Source of the DNA: Rhynchonema sp. JSB1_4
Taxonomy: Eukaryota; Nematoda; Chromadorea; Monhysterida; Xyalidae
Assembly (NCBI GenBank): GCA_030248065.1
Contig: JASAMV010007652.1
Coordinates: 1-64,000 of the forward strand
Direction of reading: 5' to 3'
Length of the DNA: 64,000 nucleotides
Shown here: one piece after another, positions 1-11,181 of the stretch
Position numbering within the stretch: position 1 is the first letter of the stretch
How the letters are laid out: each line of letters starts with the position of its first letter
The notes under the pieces: generated by a model
Seen by the model: the letters and a program-made list of their open reading frames with translations, nothing else
What the model was told of the DNA's origin: nothing
The model's database searches: none
Made by a program: the position numbers and the translations under genes

Positions 1-1288
1 ATACCATGATGGTGCATACCCGTAACCCGTTACAGAAGTACAAGTCACTAACGTTGGTTTATCAGAGTTATCGCGCAGACTCGTGGCAGGCACGAATATA
101 ACCATGGTCAAGCCGAGCACAAGTGTTATGAGAATACCAGGCACCAGGCAGTACCTGTAAGGTGATGTATTGTGAACTATTTTTGACTGGTTTGCTTGAA
201 ATCCCGTTGAAAGAAAACTGCCACTTTATACCTGCAGGGATACCAGTCTTTGCCCGTTTCCCTCAGCGAATCATCTGATGGGCCTTCTATGGTCGGATGT
301 GCGCCACGCATGTAGAACAGCATTTTGAATGTTATTTTGTCAAATGTTTAGAATTTTATTCACGTGTCGTAAAAATATCGGCTTCAGTAGTCTTGAATTC
401 TTGGTCTCTTTGGTCTCTTCATTCATTGAACGTGAGGCTAAGGTCAAAATTTGTGGCGTTCCAGTGGTTCGGCAATTCTGGACTCACTACTGTAAGAGAA
501 TACGTGCACTTTTCCCAAGTCTGCGGTCAAAATTCCGACATGTCTCATGGTACTCACAACAGGTTGAAGCCAAAAACGTTATGGGTTGTTTAGAAGCCGA
601 CAAATGCAAAGGATGAAGCTTCACACGGCCTTCGCCCGTTCTTGTTTCCGCTGTTTTCCAAATTACCATAACGACCCAACACGTCGCATCGTTACAAAGG
701 TGAAAAAATAGCGGTCCAGTCCAACAATTACAGCGTGCTAACAGGTGCCAGTTGGTGAAGAACAGTGCGACTGCGTGAATTATTCAACATGGTTCAATTG
801 GTATGTGTTTCTGGCTGCGGGGCAGATATTTGGTGGTGTGCAATTTGGCACAGACGCAGTGTACCGGTGTTTTTATTATAATATTCACACAATAAACACG
901 AAAGTGCAAAATCGTCAACAAAGCCTTTTTCAAAAAATGCACTTTTTCATCACCCGATTCCGTTGCAAACAAGGTAAACGGTACATATCTTTTCAACAAA
1001 TAATGAAGTTGGGAAAAGGCTTGCTGTCAACAACTTGGACGGGTTCATGTTATACGTAAATATAACCAGATACACAGATAAATTTGGGTAGTTTGACAAA
1101 CACACTAATGACAGTTGACAATATGCACAATAGCAAGAATTCTCCGAAAATTGTTTCTGATTTTAGGGCGCATGATGAAAGTTTGCTAGCAGACCCATGA
1201 CTCCAGGCTGTTTAGGATTTACGACCCAGACAGTAACTTCGGATAAATTCTCCTAAAAGTGTTGTCAAAGCGTGCAATTGCTAATTCC
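1..1288. other. No gene recognised
   Basis: Moderately AT-rich sequence with only short uninformative open frames and no recognisable domain. It is the 3' flank of the minus-strand membrane-protein gene that ends at 1289. I see no repeat of the families found elsewhere in the window. Confidence 0.5.
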
Positions 1289-3425
1289 TCAAATTGACTT
1301 TCCTCCATCCGAGTCATTATGATCACTACCAGCATTCGATACTTTCTCCTCCTGGTCGGATGCACTCCTCTTCACGCGCTCCTCCTTGTCTGAGCCCGGT
1401 TCCTCAACCTTTGCCTGATTATCAGGTTCACTGTCCTTGTGGTGCTGTCGCGCTGACGATGCGCGGCGGGTGGGTCTGGCTGAACGCCTTGATCTAGTCG
1501 AACGACGGGATCGAGCAGAACTGAAATCGTGGATGCACAAAAATGCGGTAATTTTGAAACATTTGGAGATTTGTGATCTAGCCCTTGATATGATCGGGCG
1601 AGTTCTTGCGCCACCTTCGTTCAGAATGCTTGCTCTTAGAATAGCAAAAATTTCCTAAGTAGCGACGACACAGCAAATTTGTTGTGGGGTGGCAAAACAT
1701 TGTTCTTAAATTTCACAGCATTCAAAGGCGTCAAGTTATAAAAAGAGGGTCACGCGGTAGCAATTACTGCCGCCGTCAAAAACGACCTTGGCTTTTTCGA
1801 CGGACTCGGTTTCGGCGACTCTACGGCTCTTGAGTTTGATGGTTGGTCATCCTCAATTTCACTGATTATCGGACCCGATTGTGATTGTCCATCGACTTTG
1901 GGCCGTTCTTCGGACAAAATGGCCAGCTGAAAGATAGGAAAATGTGATCTGCCCAAGATGCACAGTTTTGAAAAAATTTTATTTTCATTAATGCCACCGA
2001 AAACCGCTTTTTTATGACTGTGAATCTTTGCGGTGAAGCAGTCAACACCACAACACTGCCATTTCATTTTCATTGGAGGCGTGCTATCCCAGACACTTGC
2101 TGGTTTGGTGCAGTGCAGACTGCTGTTTTGTCCCTGTTTTTATACATTATAGTACAGTATGTAGTGACATCATCGGGACCGTCGATTTTCGGTCACCAGA
2201 GACTCACCATAAATAAGAGTAGTCATAAGAGACCAACAAGAGATTGGGGCCACTATTCGTTCAATGATTGTCTGTCACTGCAGTATCACTATCTATAAAT
2301 GTGGCGCGAAATGCACTGACCCACACCGACGATGACCTGATGCACCACTTGGCTATATTACCACCATCGGAATAACCCCAGCCGTTTTCATTTCAGCGCC
2401 GCCAACCTGCTGCGGCCTGACCGGCATCTGCATCTGCATTTGCTGTTGTTGTCTCAACTGAGCCACTTGTAGTTCGTGCTGACGTTGCATGATTTCAGCG
2501 TGATTCAGTTCCGGTTCCGGTTCGAATACTTCAGGTTCGACGGCTGAGCAGCCATAGAGATAACAGCCGAATTTGCATAGTGAATATCCGCCGTAGGTCA
2601 TCAGTGTGCCGATGATCAGAAGTGGCACGCTGACTAGAAGGCTGAAACGTTAGGATGGATGTGGAACTTGTTGATTCCGCTGACAAAATTTTGTGTCTGT
2701 GCACCCGCGCATTGATGTTTCACACAAACCAGCTGACGCATGCGCACGCTGGAAATACATTCGCATCAATACATAAGAACGAAACGGGCGCAACCAAAAA
2801 ACAAGCCGCACAAGTCACATTGGTGAGCAGGTTAGATCTGCGCTTCTCACGTCAGTGGGTGATATTTTCGAAACGGTGTAAAGGTGAGTTGGGTGTAAAG
2901 GTCGGTGTAAGCTCAATCGAAAGCTCGGTCGGTGTCAGCTCGGTGTAAACATGAAACATTGCCTGCTGTTAACGTGGAATATTTCATGTTTACACCGAGC
3001 TGACACCGACCGAGCTTTCGACCGAGCTTACACCGACCTTCACACCCAACTGAGCTTTACACCGTTTCGAAAATGCCACCCAGTGTTTTGAATGCAAAAT
3101 ATTCGTGATTTTCGGACAGTTCTGAATTCAATCAAATATGGTAAAACGCTGCTCATTAACCTTTTCGGAACCGGTTAAAACCCGTGGCATTTAAGCCTGA
3201 ATTCGAAAAAGTCATGCCCTAATACCTACTTCATCTGCTTCTATCATTGTACTTGGGTGTACGCTTTTCAGGACTTCTCAGCACACTTTGACCATCAAAA
3301 AGCAATGTCACCTGACAGCCCCGGATTTCGACAAATCGAAACTTTTCCAAATCCACATCGGCATCGAAATGACCAGCGCCAGGCCAATGATCATCATGAT
3401 CAAACCGCCGATGAAGGCAACGTGT
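1289..3425 (-). CDS. Two-pass membrane protein, unrecognised family (gene Y), 5' end not found
   Basis: Four minus-strand exons join in frame: 3312-3425, 2407-2641, 1787-1926, 1289-1520, giving about 239 residues and a stop at 1289-1291. Exon 1 of the set carries a hydrophobic span (HVAFIGGLIMMIIGLALVIS), exon 2 a second span (VPLLIIGTLMTYGGYSLCKF) followed by cysteines and an acidic, Gln/Met-rich tail. The last two exons are acidic and Ser/Pro-rich, then Arg/Ser-rich (RSRRSTRSRRSARP), a likely cytosolic tail. Phases at all three junctions agree. The first listed exon begins with an acceptor and completes a split codon, so a start exon lies upstream and was not identified. Membrane spans and exon phases match gene X at 4933-5868, so the two are probably tandem paralogues. 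I do not recognise the family and propose no function. Confidence 0.6.
2853..3085. mobile_element. Foldback MITE, GGTGTAAAC family, copy 1
   Basis: The whole 233-base stretch is a long palindrome. Its arms are built from GGTGTAAAG, GGTCGGTGTAAGCTC and similar words, the centre reads GCCTGCTGTTAACGTGG, and the ends read CAGTGGGTG and CACCCAGTG just outside TTTTCGAAACGG. Further copies lie at 29288-29447 and 62586-62799, with a half copy at 30164-30233. It sits in the intron of gene Y between 2641 and 3312. No convincing target duplication was found here. Confidence 0.8.
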
Positions 3426-4932
3426 CTGCAATAATTGTATTTAGGAAAAGACGTGATGAAGTGCGGTACCCACTATATTAATGCGAAAACCTACAAAATG
3501 ACAATTTTTGAAGGCTATATTTTGGCGCCCTTATCTATACCGTTGAATATCAACGATAGTGAGCCGAAAGTGGCCGACACCAACCACGTCACTGAAACGA
3601 TTCGGTAGTTTGGATCCTGGTACTGGCACAACCAAATTATTGAGGTCGACCAAATAGAAAACAGACCATCTTAGTGGACAAACGACGTGGACTTGACTCT
3701 CTCAGTTGGGTCACCAAACTTGACATTCCAGCCTTGCCGGTTTCAGATCAGTACAGGACCAGCGCAGTTAACTATGGGGTCCGAGCGTTTAGTCAACACA
3801 CTTACAGTAGCCTGCTTTTTGGCCAATGCTTGGCGCAAGCGTGAGCCATAAGCTTAAGCCTAAAGCCTGAATATAGGCCTAAGCGTAAGCCCAAGCCTAA
3901 GCCACTAATGCAGCATCGCTGGAGGGGAATATGAACTCACTTTCGCTTATGGCAGGTGTCACGCTCCGGGTATTTCATCGTTGCAGGTTGTGATCTTATA
4001 TATTTTATCAAACGTTTTTGTTTTAAACTTTTTGTCGGCGTTTTTTCACTGGATACGACAAAGCATGCATTTTTTCTTTGGTATGTTGGGGATGTAAAAA
4101 AATCTTTCAGTGCCTGAGGTTCAGACGTGCAGCAGGGCTTCACGGGACCACAAAATGTGCGAGAAAAAACAATGCCCAAACCTGCGTGATGTATGCTTAT
4201 TGACTGTTTCTAGTTCAAGCGGCTGTGTATTGCGAGCTCTCTCCATGGTTACTAAACGCGCGAGTGAAAAAATATATTTAAAACCTCAGTGCTTCTGTAT
4301 AATGTCGAATGTCTGTGAAAAAATTGGCCGAATACTGTAGAACAGGGCAGAGTATTTTTTTTACCACAAGGTACATAATAGAAATTTCGCAGAAGGTGTT
4401 CTACCAGAAATAGTATACATAGGTATAATAAAGCCCTGACATGAGTTTTTACTCACACAAAGAATCATTTATTTACACCGTTTTCCTTCATCACAGGGAT
4501 ATGTTTGATAACACCGTTTGGTTTGTAGAACCAAGAATACCTGATTTAAAATAATAAATTATCAATAATAATCCCGAAAAAAGTTCTCGTCCCGAGACTT
4601 AAACAGAAATCAGCATGGGGCGAAAACTGCACAAAAATATACCGAGAGCTGGTACTCAAGTCAGATCACACGTATGAAAATCCTGACATCGATAATAATG
4701 CACATCACAAGGTGATCCGAAAATTCTTCCCGTCCTTCATTGGTCACATGCTGTTTTTTGATCATCTGTTACATAGTTGCTTATCAGTATCTATAACTTT
4801 TCCAAAAAAAGTTACCTGACCCAGGCAGATCAGATTTGATCCGGTTAAAGCTTGATATACAATTGTGCGGAGGAACTTTCGGCCGACTCTGTGACTGCAC
4901 TTGTAGGTATAGGTACATACAGGCACATGATG
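3426..4932. other. Non-coding or unresolved; should hold the start exon of gene Y
   Basis: No convincing coding exon recognised. The 5' exon of the minus-strand gene ending at 1289 must lie here or further upstream. The only structured sequence is a degenerate telomere-like block at 3846-3903. Confidence 0.4.
3846..3903. repeat. Degenerate telomere-like hexamer block
   Basis: Short array of AAGCCTAA, AAGCGTAAG and AAGCCCAAG variants, i.e. imperfect CCTAAG units (TTAGGC on the other strand, the nematode telomere repeat). Similar blocks occur at 53001-53340 and 58751-58805. Confidence 0.6.
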
Positions 4933-5868
4933 TCAGGGCACAGTAAATCTCGGCGGGTCTTTTTGTTCGATGGGTCTGGCTGTCGGAGGCTCCTCTTCCT
5001 CTCCCTCTTCCAACGTCGGCAGTAAGGTTACGGTACCTCGACTTGTCGGTGTATCCGACGTGGTGGGACTCTGGCTTCGTTGTCGATTGTCTCCGCGCCA
5101 ACTCGTGTCGAGGCCAGCGCCCTTCAGACTGCCACGCGGTCTAGTCCTTACAGCCTGGCAGCCCAGTCGTAGACAGCAACACCCGCCGCACCAGAATGCG
5201 ATGCCGAACGCAAGTAGCGGTACAACGATGGCGTAACCCTGGTCGGGGCTGAAAGTGGAGGGTTACAATGCGCGTTCAAGAGATAGTTTTGATCTTGACA
5301 TATGAGCCAAAGCCAAAGTGTAATGTGAATTGTACACCAATGTGCTTTTTGGTTGCCGATTTCGACCCTGCTTTCGCAGAGAGACGGTGCAGCAGGTCAT
5401 CGTCAGCGCGAATGCCCCAAAAGGCCACGTGACCCTAGAAAGACACGCGAGCTGGCTTCATGCTCGCGTGAAACATTGCTGCTTGTGCAAACGTACAAAA
5501 TGCATGTAGGTAAGCCTGGGATCTGAGAGAAACGCAATTGCAAACGCCGATTGGGCGAGCTGCTAGTAGCGCGTGCATAACACGATGGTGTAGCCCTGAG
5601 CACGACTGAAGCGCGGAGATATGGAGAGCAATATATCTAGATGGGGATTGGGCATCATAGATGATAGTTTATGGCGATGACCTGGTGCGTCGCCCGCCTA
5701 TAACGAAACAAGCAAAGCGCATTACTGCTATACCAGAGGCACAAGCACACGCCCATGCTATCGAAAGACGCAAAACTTTTAACTTACGCTATGTTGATCA
5801 CAGAAATCATTGAGCAAAGCACCGTACCGCAGATGATCAGCAACACGGCTAGCACAATTAAGGGATAC
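4933..5868 (-). CDS. Two-pass membrane protein, paralogue of gene Y (gene X), partial
   Basis: Two minus-strand exons are visible. Exon 5788-5868 encodes a hydrophobic span (YPLIVLAVLLIICGTVLCSM). Exon 4933-5248 encodes a second span rich in cysteine (VPLLAFGIAFWCGGCCCLRL), then a polar tail with an acidic run and a stop at 4933-4935. The exon phases (one base to complete a codon at the first acceptor, two bases left at the first donor) are the same as in gene Y, and both second spans share a VPLL..G.....GG..C...GC pattern. A possible internal donor (GTAAGG) just after the second span could splice the tail away. The N-terminal exon was not found. Function unknown. Confidence 0.5.
5338..5445 (-). 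repeat. Short interspersed intron repeat (CCTGGTGCACC family)
   Basis: About 100-base unit on the minus strand: a GCACTGACGATGACCTGGTG-like head, a CCGTCT..GAAAGCAGGGTCGAAA middle and an ACCAAAAAGCACA-like tail. The same layout recurs at 17484, 23770 (minus), 26255, 27105, 34345 (minus) and 60195. Confidence 0.6.
5565..5605 (-). pseudogene. Decayed duplicate of gene X exon 2
   Basis: The minus-strand sequence has an acceptor-like CAG followed by CAGGGCTACACCATCGTG, closely matching the start of the gene X second exon (CAGGGTTACGCCATCGTT at about 5240). It then carries an inserted stretch and a stop (TAG) before the membrane span can be completed. It looks like the head of a duplicated exon that has decayed inside the gene X intron. 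Confidence 0.5.
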
Positions 5869-8800
5869 CTGAAATATCGTTCAGCTTATTTCGTTTCCAA
5901 CTGCTGGTTTTGTCCCCTTGCACACGGACTTGCGATTAGGTTTGTACACTGTCTTGTCTAACCGTGCGCCGCAGGCTGGGCACGTGTCATGGGTCTAGAA
6001 TTACACGACTTTTTGGAATGCGTGTTGTGAACGTACAGTCAGCCCCAAACAGGCGAGCACATGATTGCCAAATAAAGCAGTCCGAATAAAAACAGCCGAT
6101 TCTAATTCTAAAGTAATTCTATATTCACCTGTATTTGTGTACGGCCTGTGCCGACCGTCGAGTGAATAAGTTTCTGTCTGCGAGCATTGATGTTTCACAG
6201 CGCAGTGTTTGTTTTGGAGTCACATTGCTAATTTTGCAATCTTCGTTTCTCTCTCATCATAGCACCAACCATCAACGACAACGTTCGTTTCGTGTGTTTT
6301 CACAATTGTTGATGTTTCAATATCCTGAAAAGATTCGCGTTAAAACCATTTTTAAATATACTGTAATTCGATTTTAGGAAAGCAGCACAAAATAATAAAA
6401 ATGGCTGAAACAAATGAATTAAAAGTAAAATTATTTTTTTTATAAAAACAATATTCCTCGCAGAGAAACTTGGCACAGCGCTGGCAGAGCACAGCGAAAT
6501 CAGTGACGAAACAACCATAGCACAAACAGCAGTGGCACAGAAGCATAAGTAGTGTGCGTTTAGCGCAGCTGGTTGTGCGTTGCATTTCTGTTGCTACGAA
6601 AAATAAATATTGCGTACACATGACATGAACGAAGTGCAGCTGTCCCGCTCGCAGGGTGGAAAATAGAAACGAAATAATGCACTGTATGGATGCATCGACT
6701 GAATTGCACCACGTACATAACGACAGTACAATTTGTACATATATGTACGTATGCAGCAGTAAGTAGTCGTTCGGGTTTGAAAATAGATTCTGTTTTTCCA
6801 TGTGCAAAACCTCTGCCTTTCTTCTTCTCAGACATGTGTTGGGCACAGCGCCCTTTTCGGTACATTCAATTTTCGGTGTTTATGTACAGAACCAGCAGTG
6901 TCGAAAAACGTGCAACTATGTATACTCTATTTTGTTGCGTTTCCACTCACTGACGATGAATGTGTTTTCCCAAATGGACTCTGCACCTGGTAAAGAAACC
7001 ATGCTGATAAACACGAAACACGTTCGAGAACTTTTAATCTGAAAAAACAAACTGTCACGTGCAAAACATGACAAATTCATTCAACATTTCTTTTGTACAG
7101 GTTTACTTTCCAAAAGTCTGAGCGAAAGCGAAAAATAAAAATGCCAAACTTTCACCCTATACATGCGGTTCACTTGGGGAAGTTTTGAGCTTTTGAGGGG
7201 TTCGACCGCATACGTCCCGAAGAAAAATAACAGTCCGAATGAGATTCGGAAACAAATCAGGCTGATTGTTTTGTCGTCAACGCAAATCGTCAACTCAAGT
7301 AGCTCTGAATGAGCGCGAGAAGGCCGTAGGGCTGAGTCAGCGACGCCGTTGGTTGACGACATGAATATTAAGCCACAAATTTTCAGAGACGTACATATAC
7401 GCATACACAAAGCATCGTATTCCAACGAAAGTTACTTTTTAAGTTCGCTCAACCACGTGGCCGCGTACAAACGCAAAATGATGGCAAAAACAAACCGTTG
7501 GCAAGCTCAGAAGCGGAGAGACAGACAAAGATTGTTCGCGGAGGCGAGTTGGAGTAGGAAGTTTTACCTATACATTTGTACATAGTTCACAGTTACGGTC
7601 AGACCACACAAACAGTTAGCCGGATTTTTAAACCGGGCACGCATATGTGTACATGCATCACAGTTTTTTTGACGGAAAAGTTTAAGCTCTGGGACAAGAA
7701 ACAACGCATTGGTTGAATGTGCGTAAACGCAAAATGGGTTTTCGAGTTTCAAAGGAGACATTATAAAAGGGCTGGACACCAACTGACACAGCAAAAGCGC
7801 ACACAGCTTACGGATTGAGTGATAAATGGGCTCAAAAACAAGCGCCTGCGTTTGGAGATGGAATAAAGCTGGTAGGTACATGGATACATGATAAGCTTGA
7901 CTGACCGCCTATCGTCCGTCAGAAGCCAGTTTGGCGCAAAGCCAACACGCAAATGCGCACACGAGCATAAGCCGGTTGTGAACCGCAAACCAAACAGTCG
8001 TGTTCAAATGCGATTGCTTTCATGCACTGTACGCAGTACTTGTTCCAGCCATTTTTATTTGAGTACTGCGCATGTTGTGCTTGACAACGAAAATTGCTTA
8101 GGGGTGATATCAGCGCAAATGTGGCGATGCCCCGTAGTTCCAAGCTAAACAGTTGGGCTGATCCAACAGGCCGCAAATATAGGTTCACATCTGTATATAC
8201 ATAATGTATTGCTCAAACTCAAAGTGACCGTGTCCTTGGGCAGTAAACGTATCCAACTTTATTACATGTCCATGGCAACGTGGCTGCTTGGAGAATCTCA
8301 ACAAAGTATGTCAACATAAAAAAGTATTTATAGCTGCAGCTTCCTGTCTCTGCTTCAATATCTTTCCGGGCAAGAGCTTGTGGGAGGGGGTGCAGAGCAT
8401 CATCAGCGAAACAAAAAGTTGCGCTCAGAGGGGGATTATATATTTTTCCGTTATGAGCTTGAAGGGGTTTCTATTAGGGGGCTTAAACCAAGACAAAGTA
8501 GGGCAGGTAATAGATGTACATTATCTCTCTTTCAAAGATCCAAACGCAACCACCGTATCGCACCTGCCGTGCTTCGAACGGGATTGCCTATTATCGGGTT
8601 CGGGATCGGGATTTTGTAACGGGGTTGAATTTTTTCCGGATCGGGATCGGGATTCACAATCGGCACGGAATCGAGATCGGGATTACAGTTTTTAGCACAA
8701 TGCTAATCACATTGCCGAAGATGTTCCATTTTTATACCCCGCATGTACTCGACCATTTTTCTTCCGAATTTTTTCTGCTGTCATACTTGTTGTTGTGTAA

Positions 8801-10182
8801 TAAAAGCGATACAACACCACTTTTAGCAGCTCCGTAATCCCGATAAGAGTGCCGGATCGGGACGGGGATCGGGAAGACTGATAGGGATTTCGGGATTTTA
8901 TCGAGTTTGCGATTCTCCGGTTAGGAAATTCTGAATCGGGTCGGGACAGGATACCGTTCCAGCACAGTGGTACCAGTTCCTGGTGAACCGTGGTGCACGT
9001 AAAACAACAATGTAACACGAGAAAACATGAGAATTACGCATACCCTCTATAACATGCAAACAATAATGTCCAGGAGTTTAATCCAGTCCTGATCCAAGAT
9101 AACAGTTGACGACACCAATTTGCAAATTTCGTATTAACTGGGAACGCTTGTGGGAGAATTTTGTGCATGCAAACCACTTTGAACTGATGTTTTTCATGCA
9201 TCGATTGTGGCAAGAACAGTTTTGTTTCCTATTCATTCTGTGATATCCGACAAACGAATACAGTATAACATACAATTGGGTTTGTGAAGAGGTGACTGTA
9301 TGCGTGTGATGATATTAATGTCGTGCACAATCAGAGATTAAAGACATTGCATTGGTTAGAAATTTGATATCATATAAAAAGTTTAGCACAGATGCACGCG
9401 CAAATTTGATAGTTTTATACAAATTTATTCAAATAAATATTCGTCATCAACATTGTGTTTCTGGAGTGGAGCACCTTTGTAGTCAGGTTAGGTACATGCT
9501 TTAGATCTGTGTCACCATGCCTGCGTCACATGCATGGTTTTTACACCAGATTTGTAACCGTTGTTCGTTGAACTGGGTGAAAATCAATAGTGTTTGGATC
9601 TGGATACATCTTAGACTTGGATATATCTCAGACGTGGAATATAAATGTATTTATCAAGGTACGCCGTTTTCTTCTTTCATCTGAACTGAATGTGCGATCA
9701 GAGCACAGGGTTTTGCGAATTTCTGTTTATTTGCGTATTTATGGCACCATGCACTCTTGCCAGTTTTTCTCGAAAATCTATGTTTTGTTTCAGTGAGTGT
9801 TCTTGTTCTTTCCTTTACCAATGAATTTCATTTCCACAGCAGTAATGTACACCCCTTTCGAAATGGTCTTTAGGCATAATTTTCGGTTTTCAACTCGCTC
9901 AATTTTTGTGGTTTTTATTCAAAAAAAACAATGACAATTCACACGCTTGGATCCTTTCTACGATGCTACTGTACATATGTATAACAAGTGAATTTTCTGC
10001 GCATGGATTCAAAACCTGCTTTGGTCACCGATATCTGAGGTCTAGGATGCGAAACACATTCCACATACAGCATGCAAGCCTATCGTCATATCATCGGATT
10101 GCCAGTTTGAATTGACAAATCCAGACACTGTACAGGTCTTTTGTATGTGGTCTAGTCGACTCTCGGCAACAGCTGATGTGCA
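5869..10182. other. Long region with no recognisable gene
   Basis: About 4.3 kb without an exon I can support. Open frames are short, AT-biased and show no conserved domain. It contains three copies of variable length of small repeats, including a foldback rich in ATCGGGATCGGG at 8567-8968 and two TGATGTTTCA motifs (6188, 6310). Upstream exons of gene X may lie in its first part. Confidence 0.4.
8567..8968. mobile_element. ATCGGGATCGGG foldback element, copy 1
   Basis: Both ends carry ATCGGGATCGGG-type runs in inverted arrangement, ending in GTGCTTCGAACGG on the left and CCGTTCCAGCACAG on the right. The centre carries a TGCTAAAAGTG-like word shared with the copy at 57829-58108. No target duplication could be fixed here. 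Confidence 0.55.
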
Positions 10183-10183
10183 G

Positions 10184-10533
10184 TATAATACATATAGTCC
10201 GTCCATCAGCTCATGTCACTTTATGATGCTGCTGGCCGACTTGTTCACTTCCTTCACGTTCTAATGAAGATAAATTGAGTTTCCAAAAAAAAATTAATTT
10301 TGCTCCTAGATTGTAATTTTTATGAAATCCACGTGTTTTATCCATTTTAATTTTTTAATTTAATATTTTAAAGTTGATCGAATTCAATCCTTTTCGACAC
10401 ATTCTATCATTTTTAGTTTTTTTCTGCAAAATCGGTCCCACTCAATTTCTCTTTCATTAGAACGTGGAGGAAGGGAACAAACCAGCCAGCAGCAAGAAAA
10501 AGTGTCATGAGCTGATGGAGGACTTACATTATA
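10184..10533. mobile_element. Foldback element with ~95-base inverted arms
   Basis: The left arm (about 10184-10275) is the reverse complement of the right arm (about 10440-10533), sharing TCCATCAGCTCATG, TGCTGCTGGC and CACGTTCTAATGAA. It directly abuts the TA-flanked element starting at 10534. Confidence 0.7.
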
Positions 10534-11024
10534 CAGTCCAAGCTCCACATAGTGAATCTCTGCATAGTGAATACGTTTACATAGTGAACAAATCGTCAGT
10601 CCCCGAATTTCCACCTGTCATAAACCAATAGTGATTAATTCTTCATGGTAGTGAACATCTTTTCGTTCTGAACAGGGTATTAACTACTGAAAATGCGATC
10701 GACATACACAAGTGAACAAATTTTGCAAGATGGACAAATTGATTGACCAAACGTCAACCTAAAACTTACTGCTGCAGTTCTTCGCAACCACGTTTCGGAC
10801 TCAAAGTGATGCCAAACAAGCTGTAAACTTCTATGAAATCACCGTTGTAGCCAATTTTGTTGATCATAGCCTCACGGGTTCACTGTACCGTACCCTCAGC
10901 GTCGTTCGTACTGACCATTTATTTATGGTTGGACCGGACGCCCTTATGTACTGCTCTAGTGAACATTCTACACAGTGAACAAAACGACCGGTTCCCGTTC
11001 TGTTCACCATGTGGAGTCGAACTG
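10534..11024. mobile_element. Pogo/Tc1-mariner-like MITE with TA target site
   Basis: The ends are inverted repeats: CAGTCCAAGCTCCACATAGT on the left and, on the complementary strand at the right, CAGTTCGACTCCACATGGT. TA dinucleotides flank both ends (10532-10533 and 11025-11026), as expected for Tc1/mariner/pogo target duplication. The arms repeat ATAGTGAA words. No transposase frame, so non-autonomous. It lies about 160 bases upstream of the GPCR start codon. Confidence 0.65.
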
Positions 11025-11037
11025 TAGCAACACTATG

Positions 11038-11076
11038 TACGTCAACACGAGCCCGATTTCGGAGGTGGCAGAATAG
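11038..11076 (+). repeat. Half copy of the AAAGGCAAAC foldback MITE
   Basis: Contains CAACACGAGCCCGATTTCGG followed by AGGTGG, the arm sequence of the elements at 22744-22938 and 30951-31273. Only one arm is present, in the GPCR upstream region. Confidence 0.6.
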
Positions 11077-11181
11077 TGGTAGCTCACCTGTGCATTTGTC
11101 TTGCGGTCTTCCCCTCAAAATCTCGAAAACGACATTTCAGAATCCAACTCAGTCTATCAATTTTGAAACAAATCACCAACC

